Program-made: the position numbers and the translations under genes
DNA from: Mesotaenium endlicherianum
Taxonomy: Eukaryota; Streptophyta; Zygnematophyceae; Zygnematales; Mesotaeniaceae
Direction of reading: 5' to 3'
Assembly: GCA_009602735.1 (NCBI GenBank)
Contig: WELA01003606.1
Coordinates: 745,057-809,056, forward strand
DNA: 64,000 bases
Notes under the pieces: model-generated
Database searches by the model: none
Told to the model about the DNA's origin: nothing
The model's input: the letters and a program-made list of their open reading frames with translations, nothing else
Part shown: piece after piece, positions 1 to 10,975 of the stretch
Layout of the letters: the number at the start of each line of letters is the position of its first letter
How positions within the stretch are numbered: the first letter of the stretch is position 1

Positions 1-65
1 CAAAAATGTGGTCGTCACTCGTGAAAAAGCAACAAGCTGCTGTTCTTGTGGCGAGGGAGTGCCAG

Positions 66-1087
66 GGGGACACATGCGCGTCGGTGAAGGCGCTCTTCAG
101 CCTGAAGGTGGACCTTTTGAGCATCAACCCCGGCCTGGACTGCTCGCTCCTCGTGCCCGGGCAGCAGGTGGCTGCCTTACCTCCCCCGTAAAGCCACACC
201 TGCATGGCCCTCCTTGCATGATGTCGAGCGCTTGTTCTGGTAAATATACTGGAGTACTTCTCCAGCGCAGATTTCTCACAAGTCCGTGCAGGTACTTCAA
301 CGAGAGTCCAGATGAAGTTGGTATACTGCCAAAAACAGTTGGAGGTCAAGTAAAATATACTTTCTCCATCTCTTTTGTTCTCCATCTTTTTGCGCGTCGA
401 GTGTGAGGGAAGGACATGGGGAGGGGGATGGGTGACAACTTTGTTTTGTCCGTGACTCTAAATTTTGCCTTCCTTTGTTCCATGATGGCGGTTTGCACAC
501 GACTCAGGTATGCGTCAGATCGTCTGCGAAGAACCTGGCGGACCTGCCATTGTGCACGCAGCTGAAGCCCGTGGAAGCTTGGGACACGTGCCCAAAGCTG
601 TGGGCCAAGTACCACCTCACTCCTGCGCGCTTCTTCGAGCTCAACCCCGGCATCTACTGCGGGAACCTCGTTCCCAAGCGAGGTCCCTCTCTGCCCGGTC
701 AGCAGGTATGCAGGCACCCTCTGTTTTCCGTCACCACTAACAGGAGCATCTTCTGCATGGGGGCTCAATGGGGAGCAGAGCTTGTGTTATATACAAAGTC
801 GCGAGACTTGGAAATAAAGTGATGCATCATTTGCTCGTGTGGTGCCCTGCTGGTTTACGTTCGCCTCACGATAACAATTTAAAATTTTCTCGCAGGTTTG
901 TGTGGCGGCGGCCCCCAACGGCCGTCCTCGGTGCAAGAAGGCGTACAAGCTGCAGCGTGGGGACTCGTGCGCCTCCATCATTTATCACAAGTTCAAGAGG
1001 AGCGTGGCTTTGTTCAGGAAACTGAATCGTGGGCTCGATTGCCGATCGGAATCGTTGTTTGTTCAGCAGATTATATGTGTTCAATGA
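66..1087 (+). CDS. 3' end of a LysM-domain gene, paralogue of the 48.5-61.7 kb gene (partial, 5' part outside window)
   Basis: Three exons can be joined: 66-167, 508-705 and 896-1087, ending in TGA. All junctions are GT-AG and phase 0. They encode three Cys-containing LysM modules. The first enters at GDTCASVKALF, the second carries DTCPKLWAKYH and FFELNPGIYC, the third carries YKLQRGDSCASIIYH. The last two exons each begin with VCV directly after a QQ, which marks the module boundary. The exons match 60533-60634, 61099-61296 and 61487-61678 in length, phase and order, with about 3, 6 and 9 amino-acid differences respectively. LysM modules bind N-acetylglucosamine-containing glycans. By homology the missing 5' part would encode the LRR, EGF and papain regions, but this cannot be seen here. 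The reading frames are open, so this copy may be functional. Confidence 0.85.
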
Positions 1088-2575
1088 TGGAAGGTTTTTC
1101 TGAAGGAAGTTTCTTAGGCAAATATTATGGTTCGAGGTTGTCCGAGCTGAACTTTCAAAGCATCGGTCTGTCACTGCTTGTCTTGAAGCCACTGTGGTGT
1201 TAGATTTTTTCGGTCAAAAGTACTGCTAAAATGCTTTCGCTTTGAGGTGGTCATTGATTTCAGGAAGTAGATTACACTTTATATTTACCACGCCTTCACT
1301 ATTCAATCATTCTAGTTATTACTTTCGCAAGCGGTATATAGTATCATATCCTCACTAGTTCTGAAATGTCCGTCTTTGGCGTTGCAAGATCGTGGTTGTT
1401 GGCTATAGAGTTAGAGTTAGCAAGACTTACAATGTAGAACTGACCATGTCTGTGTGTGTTACCATCGCTTATGGAGAATAGTGCTATTTCTAACATTCTA
1501 ATTTGGAGTACATTTGACTATGGATGCCCACGTTTGAAGTGGTAGAGTTAGCTTGGATGTGCAGTGATAGGAGCATAGGACCAGGAGAGTAGAGCCGGTA
1601 CGAACTAGGAGGCGCACCTACTGGTCCAGGAGGAGCCACCCATCGACGGGGAGTGGAGCAGGGGAGCATTGGAATAGCGTTTGGTGGGTGCAAAGGGGCA
1701 ATCAATCAGTGGGGAGGGAAGGCTGTGAGAACAGGAATTGGATTGTTGCAGGCCTCAGGCCTCAGAATATTTTGCAGGAAGTTGGCCGCCTTTGGAGCAG
1801 CTTGGATGGCATGGTCGAGCCGAGCAAAGGTGTTATTGCACTGGCATAGTTGGGCCAAGCAAAGGAATGTGTTATTGGACTGAGCAGTATTGGGATTGAC
1901 CACAGGCGGATGACCAACGGGGACTGGCCTCCACACCAAGTGGCAAGCTGGTTTTAAGGTTGGGAAACTAAAGTAGAATCAGAAGTAGAGATGGAAGCGA
2001 ATCGATTTTTGACGATCACATTGAATGAGCATTGATAGCGTACATCAAGATGCATAAATTTGAGTACCCAAAAGAGCCTTCCAATTCTTTGTTCACTGCA
2101 TGCTTTAAGTATCATAAAACCCGACTATTAAAATTTGCCCTATTGAATTGTAACATGAAAAGCAAAAAAGCAACAACCGCACCCAGTTTTGCATTCATCT
2201 TACTCAACTAGCATATATTGCCAGCATAAATTGTTTTCATGCGGAAATTATTGCTCTTTTTCAACACATCATGGATGTGAAATGCAATTTATATTTCTGA
2301 TTTAAAAATAGCTTCTTTCTGGTACAAACAATTTCTGCTAGTCATAACCCCATCAGATGTCCCTTAAGTGGAAGAGATGTGCACAACTTTTCGTGCGTGC
2401 CCTAGATATACACAAGCACCCAGTGACCGTATTCCAATGGAGTGGACATGTGGCGCTTTTAAGTTGAGCCCATCTGGTGGGCCCATTGTACGAAATCAAC
2501 ACAAAAAAAGGACTGAACACTTAAACCTCCTCAGCTCTGAAGTAGCTTTGTTCAAAACATCTTCGGTGCTTTGAA
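1088..2575. other. 3' flank of the left LysM gene, duplicated at 61679-63084
   Basis: No gene is seen. The sequence is clearly related to 61679-63084, for example the stretches around 1640-1940 and 62230-62530, so the duplication that produced the two LysM gene ends included at least 1.5 kb of downstream DNA. Small indels separate the copies. Similarity fades near the phrase at 2550-2575. Confidence 0.75.
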
Positions 2576-2639
2576 GTAGAGCCCATCTGGTCGCCTCATT
2601 GTGCGGAATTAACACAAATAAAGAAACACCCAAACTTGC

Positions 2640-3330
2640 CTGGCTCCGTTGGCCTCCTGCACTCCATTGGTGCACGCTCTCGCCCGCCACATACCCTAAG
2701 CCTAATAAATTTCCTGCTGACGCTGGGCCCCAAAGCATGGCTGCTCTTGTGGGCCTCGTGCGCTACATTGGTGAGGCCTCTCGGTTACCATAAACCTGAA
2801 GCCTAGCAAAACCCGTCCCAGCACTAAACCTCGAATGCCGAAACTTGGCGGCTCCGTCGGCCTCCTGCCCTCAATCAGTGCGCGCTCTTGCCCGCTATCA
2901 ACCGTAACCCTCATATCCATCCCAACGCCGGACCCCACAACACGGCGGCTTTCGTCAGCCTCCCGTGATCCGTCTGTACGCGCTCTCGCTCGCCCCACAC
3001 TCGCCACAAAGCCTAGCCCCACCAAGCTTGACCCGGACTCCAAACTCAAACCTAGACTCGATCCTCGCCCCATATCTGACCATAAGTATGAAACTCCAAA
3101 CTGATGCTTGATAGCGATAATTGAGAATCTCGACTAGCTCGGCGGGCCTCCTGCGCTCCATTGCCGGTAAGCGTTCTGGCTTGCCCCAAAGCCCTCGTGA
3201 ATCCTTTGCCCATCTCAGGGCCTGTGCCAAGCCCTAAACCCTTGGCTCTTCCACCGTCAGCGTCCTGCGCTACACCGAAAGCATCCTTGCTCGCGCCGAC
3301 GCCCCCCACAAACTCAGTCAATCTCCTCGT
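2640..3330. repeat. Degenerate ~100-bp tandem repeat array
   Basis: A motif close to GGCCTCCTGCRCTCCATTGG followed by a GCGCTCTCGC-type segment recurs at about 2648, 2750, 2856, 2953, 3143 and 3255, that is at spacings near 100 bp or multiples. The units are highly diverged and contain CCTAA/CCCTAA-like words. Long open frames across it (for example 2702-3073 minus) come from repeat composition and match no family I know, so I do not call them genes. Confidence 0.55.
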
Positions 3331-3865
3331 CAAAACCATCAGTGACATTCTTCCCGCGAAAGCCGTAACCTCTATGGGCGCCACCTCAAACCTGGAGCTG
3401 GATCCCAAGGCGTCAAGCCCTAATTGGGCAGAAACTCTATGTAGCAACCCCAACTTCTTAAACCCTAAGGACAAGAACAAGCGCTAAGCCCAAAGTCGTC
3501 TGGCCCGGAATGTCACCACCCGGACTCGCCCTCCTGCTTCCGCCCCCTTAACCTCAGAGTCCGATCATGAGAAAGATCCAAGTCCCAACTCAAAGCCTAG
3601 GCCTGAGCAGGAATCCCTGCCTGAGCCACCTCAAGCACTGAGCCTCGTCACTTCTTCGCCCCTCCCCCCCCCCATCTTAACCACCCCCTGCCCTAGCTCC
3701 ATGTAACAAGCTCAAGCGCTAATCCTATCAGAGCCCCATCAAGCTAGAAAGCGTTCCTGAAAGCCCCCCCCTTTTCCTCTTGCCCTGTGCTGAGGTCAGA
3801 CCCTAACTCGATCACTGTGCTGGGCCTGGGCGCTCTATAGGACACCCTAGATCTCTCTTCCCCCC

Positions 3866-4075
3866 NNNNNNNNNNNNNNNNNNNNNNNNNNNNNNNNNNN
3901 NNNNNNNNNNNNNNNNNNNNNNNNNNNNNNNNNNNNNNNNNNNNNNNNNNNNNNNNNNNNNNNNNNNNNNNNNNNNNNNNNNNNNNNNNNNNNNNNNNNN
4001 NNNNNNNNNNNNNNNNNNNNNNNNNNNNNNNNNNNNNNNNNNNNNNNNNNNNNNNNNNNNNNNNNNNNNNNNNNN
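3866..4075. other. Assembly gap (210 N)
   Basis: A run of N between C-rich sequence on both sides. It probably hides more low-complexity repeat and possibly an upstream exon of the antiporter gene. Confidence 0.99.
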
Positions 4076-4084
4076 CCTTCTTAT

Positions 4085-4310
4085 CCCCCCCCACGCGCAG
4101 ACTCTTGCGAGGTGCTGTGTCCTGTGATCTTTAAACCCTAGCCCCTGCACGCTCACGCATTCCCTCCTACCCCCCCCCCTCCCCCTGTCGCGGGCGCGCA
4201 GGCTCTGTCGAGGTGCTGTCTCCTGCAATTCCCAGACCCTAAGTCTTATATGCGTTCCCCCATCTCCTCCCCCCCACCCGGCGTGCGCACGTGCAGGCTC
4301 CGGCGAGGTG
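4085..4310 (+). repeat. Three near-tandem copies of an intron/exon-junction-like unit
   Basis: A unit made of a C-run, then a GCGCAG or GTGCAG acceptor-like end, then a segment like RCTCYGGCGAGGTGCTGT occurs at about 4095, 4196 and 4291, spaced about 100 bp apart. Only the third copy leads into the open antiporter exon. The other two look like decayed duplicates of the same 3' splice-site region. Confidence 0.55.
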
Positions 4311-5983
4311 TTGTCGGTGTTCTGCAACAGCATCGCCTTCAGCAGCAGCGAGCCGACGGCGGAGGAGTCCAATTACGACGCCATCAACGGAATTGAGCTC
4401 ATTGTAACCATCACCTACTTCATGTACTTGGGCGCCATCCTGCCGACGACCGCCTGGCAGGAGATCGGCATCCTGCGCCTGCTGCTCTTCAGCGTCGAAG
4501 TCATTTTCCTGCGGCGCCTGCCCGTGCTCATTTGGTGCGTGCCCTGGGTGGGCCCTCCTGAAGCAGCAGCCTGGGGGGGGCCGTTGCCATGTACACGCAA
4601 GTGAGAGGCTACCGGCTCCGGCTCTGGCTTGAGAAGGCAGGCGGGGGGGTGCATGCGCCTGCGCTGCTGCTCGCAGGTGCATGCACCCTTCCTGCCTTGC
4701 ACCTGCCCTGCCCCTGCACGTGCCCTGTTCTTCCCAGCTGCGTGCTGCCTCCTTAGGACGTGGGTGCTTGCGTGCCTCTGTTGCAGCAAGTCTTGCCTGA
4801 GGGTAGATAAAGGAGGGGGGGAGGGGGGAAATAGGGACCCCAAAGTAGCCTGTCTGAGCTGGGCTGCTGCACTCGTTGGAGTACTCTCCCCGCGCGAGCA
4901 CGGATTGTCCTTCGCAGCCCACAGTGCATTTCTTTGCCTGCCCCAGCTACTGCTTCCATGTGTAGTCAATCACTCACTGGCACCTCTCTCGTGCATACGT
5001 GCTACGTGCTTGCATACATGCCTGCTGATTGTGTGCGTGCGTGCTTGCATGCATGTCTGCCTGTGCATGCGTGTGTGCTTGTGCGTGCCTGTGCCTGTGC
5101 CTGTGCGAGTGCCTGCGCGTGCGCGTGCACATGCCTGTGCGTGCAGGCGGCGTTTGCGGGGTTCTACGGGCCCATCGGCGTGGGCGCCATCTTCTACGCG
5201 GCGCTGGCGCACGAGCTCAGTGAGGACGAGCTCACGTGAAATGTCATCTCCTTTGTGGTGCTCGCCTCCGTGCTCATCTACGGCCTCTCCGCGGCGCTCG
5301 TCTTCAAGCTCGCGTACATCTTGTCGCTCCCGCCGGGCGGCCGCGCGCGCGGCGCGAGCGAGAGCCTCGCGGCGGTGGGGCTGGCGCTCGGGCTGGGGTT
5401 CAACGGGCGCGAGCTGAACTACACCTTGAGCAACGGGGAGGTGAAGGTCACCGTGGACTCCACGGCGAGCGCAGATGCCCAGTCCCCAAACGGAAAGAGG
5501 ACATCCGTGGAGCCCTGCGCTGCACTTGCGCAGGCGCCTATGCCTGCGGTGGCAGCGGCAGCAGCGGCAGGAGCGGCAGAGGCAGCCGCAGCGGCGGGAC
5601 GGGCGGGACACAGGGAGGTGGGAGCAAGATCAGCTCGAGGGGGCAAGGGAGGAGGGGGATGGGGAGCGAGAGGAGCGCAGAAAAGCTCAAGGCCCGAGAA
5701 TGGCGTGAAAGGGGGCGACAGCTGGCGGGCCAAGGGCACAGCGGGAGGAGACTCGGCGTCGGATGAGAAGGACAAGGAGAGAGCGCAGGTGCTGGAAAAG
5801 CGCGAGGGCGAAGTGGAGGGGGAGCGAGAGGAGGCTAGGGAGGAGACAGTGAGGGGGGGGGCGGGTCTCAGCTTCCGAGACTCCTCGTCAACTTCTTTCT
5901 CCCGGTGGTCGTCCAAGAGCACGGAGGCAGCAAGCGTGCAGCGGCTGAGCAGCAGCGGGGACCAATCGGACGCTGACGCCTAG
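4297..5983 (+). pseudogene. CPA1-type Na+(K+)/H+ antiporter, C-terminal part, with in-frame TGA
   Basis: Exon A (from 4297 after a GTGCAG acceptor, to about 4534 or 4554) encodes two hydrophobic helices and ends in the LRRLPVLI motif. Exon B (5147-5983) starts with AAFAGFYGPIGVGAIFY, a signature of fungal NHA1/SOD2-like cation/proton antiporters, then another helix containing VISFVVLASVLIYGLS. These proteins exchange Na+ or K+ for protons across membranes. A long hydrophilic Ala/Gly/Ser and acidic tail follows and ends in TAG at 5981. An in-frame TGA at 5237-5239 separates the GPIGVGAIFY helix from the next one; both sides stay in one frame. It may be a CGA-to-TGA mutation, a sequencing error or a real truncation. 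The family usually has about 10 more residues between exons A and B, so a microexon (perhaps near 4783-4803) may be missing. Upstream exons are not visible, partly because of the gap. Confidence 0.7.
5028..5146. repeat. Alternating purine-pyrimidine (TG/CG)-rich tract in the antiporter intron
   Basis: About 120 bp of almost uninterrupted TGTGCGTGC-type sequence runs straight into the GTGCAG acceptor of exon B. There is no ordinary polypyrimidine tract. Such alternation is prone to Z-DNA. Confidence 0.8.
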
Positions 5984-8900
5984 GAGAGGGTGGCGCGCGC
6001 CTGAGCGTGCCCCTCGCACGGCGTGCGGAGCTGGGCAGGGCCAGCTCCTGGCTGGCAGACACCTGTCGCTTGTGCCGGCAGCATGATCTGCTTGGAATTA
6101 CTTCCTCTTGTCCTTGAAGCTGTACATATGAACGAAGAAGTGGATGGTCCTGCTCAGGCCAACCTGAGGTGACGTGCAAGAAGGCAAATGGGAATAAAAG
6201 GAAAAGGGGAAGAGGGGAGCGAGGCACGGGAGTTTTGTATTTGACAGAGAAAAGAGTGGTGGGTCGTGCTGGCCTGCGGAGGGAGGTCACTTAAGAAGCC
6301 TGACATCTAGCAGGAGGGAGGAGGCGTGACAGGCTGCAGAAGCTTGCTGGGTGTCTACCCGGGCTTGCCACCCCTGACTAGGTTCTTTTGGAAGCCTGCA
6401 GGGCTAACTGCAAAAGAATGGCTCCACCTGCTTTCCTCGTCAAGAGTTGGAGGTTGATCATTGATTGAATGGCGTCTCGACGACCATCGACACTGTCCAG
6501 GCCGCGGCGGCTGGTCCTAGGGGCGGGCGATTCCTTTGGTGCCAAATAAGGATCCAAAATGCTTCGCAGGATGCACAGGATGTTGGCTAGCGTGTTGCAT
6601 GCGGGAGTAGGAGCAAGATGGAGTCTCGCTCCATGTTCTTGCTCGCAAATGTGTGCCATCTATGGCCTTGGGAGTGTCTTTGGTTTTGCTTTGAGGCCCG
6701 TTGGATGCTGGTGGGCAAGTGTTGTATTCTGTTAGGATATGTTTCAAATGAGGATAGTTAATCAATTTCATAGGATTCAGAAGACAACCATTATTAACGA
6801 GTCGAATGTGTCGGCAACTGATTGGAGCTGGAGCTGCCCAGTTGGCAGAAGCTGAAAGCGATTAAAGTAGGGGAGGATAAATGAAAAACGCTTTTAGATT
6901 TTTTACATATCGTAATCCTTATTTTATAAGAAGCTAAATGTCCTCTATACATTCAAGATATGATAATTTGCATCATTGCAACTTGGATATACTATTTGAA
7001 ATTGTTATGACAACAAAGTTGAACTTTTTGTTCGAGACATTTTAGGACATCAACTACAGGGTCATACACAAAAATGCCTGGTCTTATGCATTGCATATCA
7101 ACTAATAAACAAGTATTCTTTAACTAGTATCCTGGGGTTCCGTGCATAACAAAAATTGTGTTAACCACTAATTGCAGTTGAATCACCTTCAATGTACAAG
7201 CAATAAAAATAGAACAATCTCACAACCTTATTTTCAGTAAAATTGTGGAGCGTGCTGTTTTTTAGTGTAAATGGTCCACTACTAAGCAACTTTGTTATTT
7301 CTAGTTTGTGACTAGTAAGCTTTCTCATATTCACGCGGTCTATCATGTGAAAGTTAGCAAGATATTAGAATCTTATTTCTTCGAGACAATACAAGCACAT
7401 CTGGAATTTATTGAAGGTCTAAATATTGTTACGGATTTGATCATCTTTGATTGCATGTGTTCATGGTATATTAAGAGTGTACTGTATGTTGGTTTGTCAT
7501 TCGGCAAGTGACGACGAGCGTAATGATGTATATGTACGTAGACATTATAGCCCAATATACTGCTTGAATGTGTAATGTAGTAATATGCATTTGCATAGCA
7601 TTACATGATAAGTATTAAAGTCGCATTATCGCATGTAAAGCATAGTAAGTAATATGTGTATGTATACAGGTATATACTTATTAATGCCTCGCAATATTGC
7701 ATAGCTCATTGAGTATGTACATAAGTGTATATGTATGATTTATATCTTGCATTATTACATCACATACGATCTACTTCATAAGTATTCCTAGACACGTGTA
7801 TATATACGGGCTATATTTTTTATTGCGTAAAGGTATTGTTTGTATGTATACACATGCAAATACATGTACATATGTCATAGCTATATGCATTATAGTATTT
7901 AATATAACACTTAATAGATAGCAAAATATATGATATGTACTAATGTACATGCTATGGTGCAATAACACTTCATGTTGTCATCCCGTTGACACCTACTTGA
8001 TGTCATGTGATTGTTGGTTTACACCAAGCGTCACACATTTAACCTCTAATGAAAATGATTTGTCTCCTCTTACTCGTCATGTTAAAAGGTTGACTTGTTG
8101 TTCGTCACAAACATTTGGAACAATTTTCCCGTCACAACCACCTGAAAATAGGTATTGGAGAAGTGCCAAGTGCACTCAATGACTTGTGTTGGCAAGTGTG
8201 TATTTGCAATGTCATTCTAATGCAACTTTTGGAGCATGTCTTCTCTTCATTACGCTACTGTCCAATTATTACACAAATTATATTGTGAGCCATAGTAGAG
8301 AATTTCTTGAAATCTAAATAGTTACATTGGTATTGGAGCAAGTCATTGTTCCACTCGAATAATTTGTGAATTATTGTTCAATTTACTTTGACTGATTAAG
8401 ATTTGAAAGGCAAGCTTATGTATATTACTTTTACATAAAATAAACATTGGCTGTCAATGGTTTGTCTAAGAAGTCAACGAGAAGGAAAGGGGTTTGCTAG
8501 GGCCAAAATATTGTTGGAACCATGGCAATCCACCATGTCAGATTAGTTGACCAGAATCAACCCCTCGACAAGTATGGGGCCACCTTGGCCTCCTTTTTGT
8601 CAACCGGGCCAAGGAATTTTGCCTAGGACGTCGGGTGGCGGGGGTGACCCTGACAAGCCTTAGGCCTCATTGTCTTGCCAAATCTATCAGCACGGAGGGG
8701 GGGGGGAGGGGGTTCTAGCTTGCCCTCGACCCCTTCTTGATTTTAGAGGGCCTCTTTGGCCTCCTAGCTATCATCATCCAGGCCAAGAAGTTCCTTGGCT
8801 CAAACCATTGCGTGGTGAAGGGGAGCATGACAAGCCCATCCCCCGTAGCCCTGTCCTTTTTGTCAGCAGGAGAGGATGTTAAATTATCCTCGTCCCCAGC

Positions 8901-9789
8901 TTGTCTGTTGTTGGCCGAGGGGGGTCTATAAGGTGCTACCTGGTCTGTCAAACCCCGCAATTAGTAAGTCACGGCCTGAACACGTCCGCGGTCAACTTGT
9001 GATTATTTTCAATTCCAATGAGCTCCTTATCCTGCTATATTTTGACCGCGACTTGTGTCGAACATGCGAAGTTCCAAAATTTGTAACGAGTTTCAAAGAT
9101 GTTGAAAGTGCAAGTAAAAGTGGTAGTAGAATATTTCTCGGAGTTATAAAGAATGTTACAATCTCTAATCAACTTCTAATAATTGTGTCTTAATGGATAA
9201 TCCATATTTTAGAAGACTTCTAGGAGAGTTTTGTTGTTGTTGTTGTATTTGAAAATAAAATTGAATTTATACATCGATTGTATTATTTAAAAATTATGTA
9301 TACGCGTGTTAACTTCCTATGTAACCAAAACAATTATAATCTTTATCTAACTATGCGCATCTAACATTGTCCTTTTCCAAAAAAGTTATCTCGACCAATG
9401 AAGGTAGGCTCTGGGGCCCTATTTTTGGTTTTCATCTTTGCGTACGCTGCAACTACAGTTGTAGACATAGACCCTCCCACCTCTTTCTGTTGTACATCAA
9501 AAAAATTGAGCTGCATATGCTCCTGGTGGAATACGTGGATGAATTATTATTTCATAGACTGTCTAAGTTACTCACAGTAGCAAATGAAAAATGCACGGCA
9601 CACAATTCGCAGGCACTATTTTTAACAATGGTGCCTTCTTATGACGATGTCCTTTGTGCACCTTTTGATATTGTAGACTTGCATGAGTGCTCCCCTCTGA
9701 TTTGCCTCGTGTTGTCTTCATTGTATCTTGTTGCAAGTCTGACACAATTCTGAAAGTCTTAGCGCAGTGTGGGCAGGTTATTGGAAGAT
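5984..9789. other. Gene-poor AT-rich intergenic region
   Basis: After the antiporter stop the GC content drops. I find only short open frames without recognisable motifs, including one of 128 codons at 9367-9753. The stretch 7500-7960 is rich in TATGTA-type words. A G-rich island with a GGCC-rich segment lies at 8570-8930. I see no RNA gene or recognisable transposon. Confidence 0.5.
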
Positions 9790-10292
9790 TGTAGTGAAAC
9801 AGATAGATAAAGTACTTAGTAAAACAGAATACTTTATCTATTCAAGAAAAGGATCTTTGAACACAAGTGGTAGCTTCTTGAAAGAGAGATGGCTTCTTGA
9901 AAGTTAATATATTTCTGGATTTTGGCAAGTACAAGAGTGATTCTGGAATGTCTTTCTATGTTCTAGCTCTTGTTTATATACTTGCTACATAAGTAATTTC
10001 TAGGAAGGTGTATGTTGATGTGTTGGCACCCAACACATCCCAAAACTTGCCACCTCTTTCTAGAATAATGTACACATGTCCTTTTGACCTAAAAATGGCA
10101 CATTTGACTTTTGCCACATGGAGTTCTTCTAGGTCTTTCCTCTAACTTCGAAAATGCCTTGGAAGGTTCAAAGGACATGAACCAAGTTACTAGAGTACCT
10201 ATTCACACTTGACTCCACACAATACTACTCCAAATATATTTGAAAACATTAAAGTATATGCAAACTAATATATAATAACTCAAATCACTACA
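9790..10292 (-). repeat. Element A 3' LTR
   Basis: 503 bp, TG...CA ends, nearly identical to 15881-16383. It carries an 85-bp internal segment that the LTRs of element B lack. Confidence 0.95.
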
Positions 10293-10303
10293 TCACCCCC
10301 CCG
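10293..10303 (-). other. Element A polypurine tract
   Basis: On the minus strand a G7 run followed by TGA lies directly before the 3' LTR, the expected position of the plus-strand primer. The same sequence occurs at the matching place in element B. Confidence 0.8.
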
Positions 10304-10975
10304 ATAGAAAAAGCGACGTCTCGGCGCGTCAAGTCAGGTCTTACACATGTAAGGTAGACTAGGCAAGGTCGTAGGTGGTGTGACCTTATTGGCTAGCCTA
10401 CTCCTTAATGATGAAGAAAATTGTACAAGTTGGCCCAGAATCTGCCACGAATTCAAAAATTCATAGCGGCCACAGAACTGCTCCAAATCTGAAAATTCGA
10501 ATGCCAGACAAACCGCGTCGGAGAACTCTACCGGGTCACCAAATTTGAGAGCATTCTAATTTCTGGACTGTCGTTGAGAGCTAAGAGAGTAGGCACTCCT
10601 CCAAATCTGTGCAGAAACTTCTGAAAATCATAAGTCCTTCTATACTTCTCCAAATTCTGTAAACTAAGTCTCAAAATGGGCGCTGTAAGATGTTCTACCA
10701 GAGTCTTGAGTTTCAGAGCATTCCAAGTTCAGGGGAGGGCACAATGTCAGAAGGCATATTCTGCCCTAACAATGCCAGCAGCCTGACCCCCTTCTACTTA
10801 GAGCATCATATCTCTCTCACCAGTGCTCCAAATTGAGCAAACTTGGACTCTAAATGACCGGCTACTCATGGACTACAGCCAGGTAAATTTTCAGAATTTA
10901 TTATGCAGAGACCTATCACCAGTAGCAGTTTTAGTTTTCTGTCCAGAAACTGCGAGAAGAGAAGAGTGTCTAATG

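Noticed and set aside
2702-3487. Long overlapping ORFs on both strands (up to 142 codons)
   Set aside because: They follow a degenerate tandem repeat, overlap each other in several frames and show no domain.
5419-5922. 167-codon minus-strand ORF
   Set aside because: It is antisense to the GC-rich, low-complexity tail of the antiporter and has Ala/Ser/Pro composition only.
8670-8960. Overlapping short ORFs on both strands in a GC-rich island
   Set aside because: No domain, no codon signal, and mutually overlapping.
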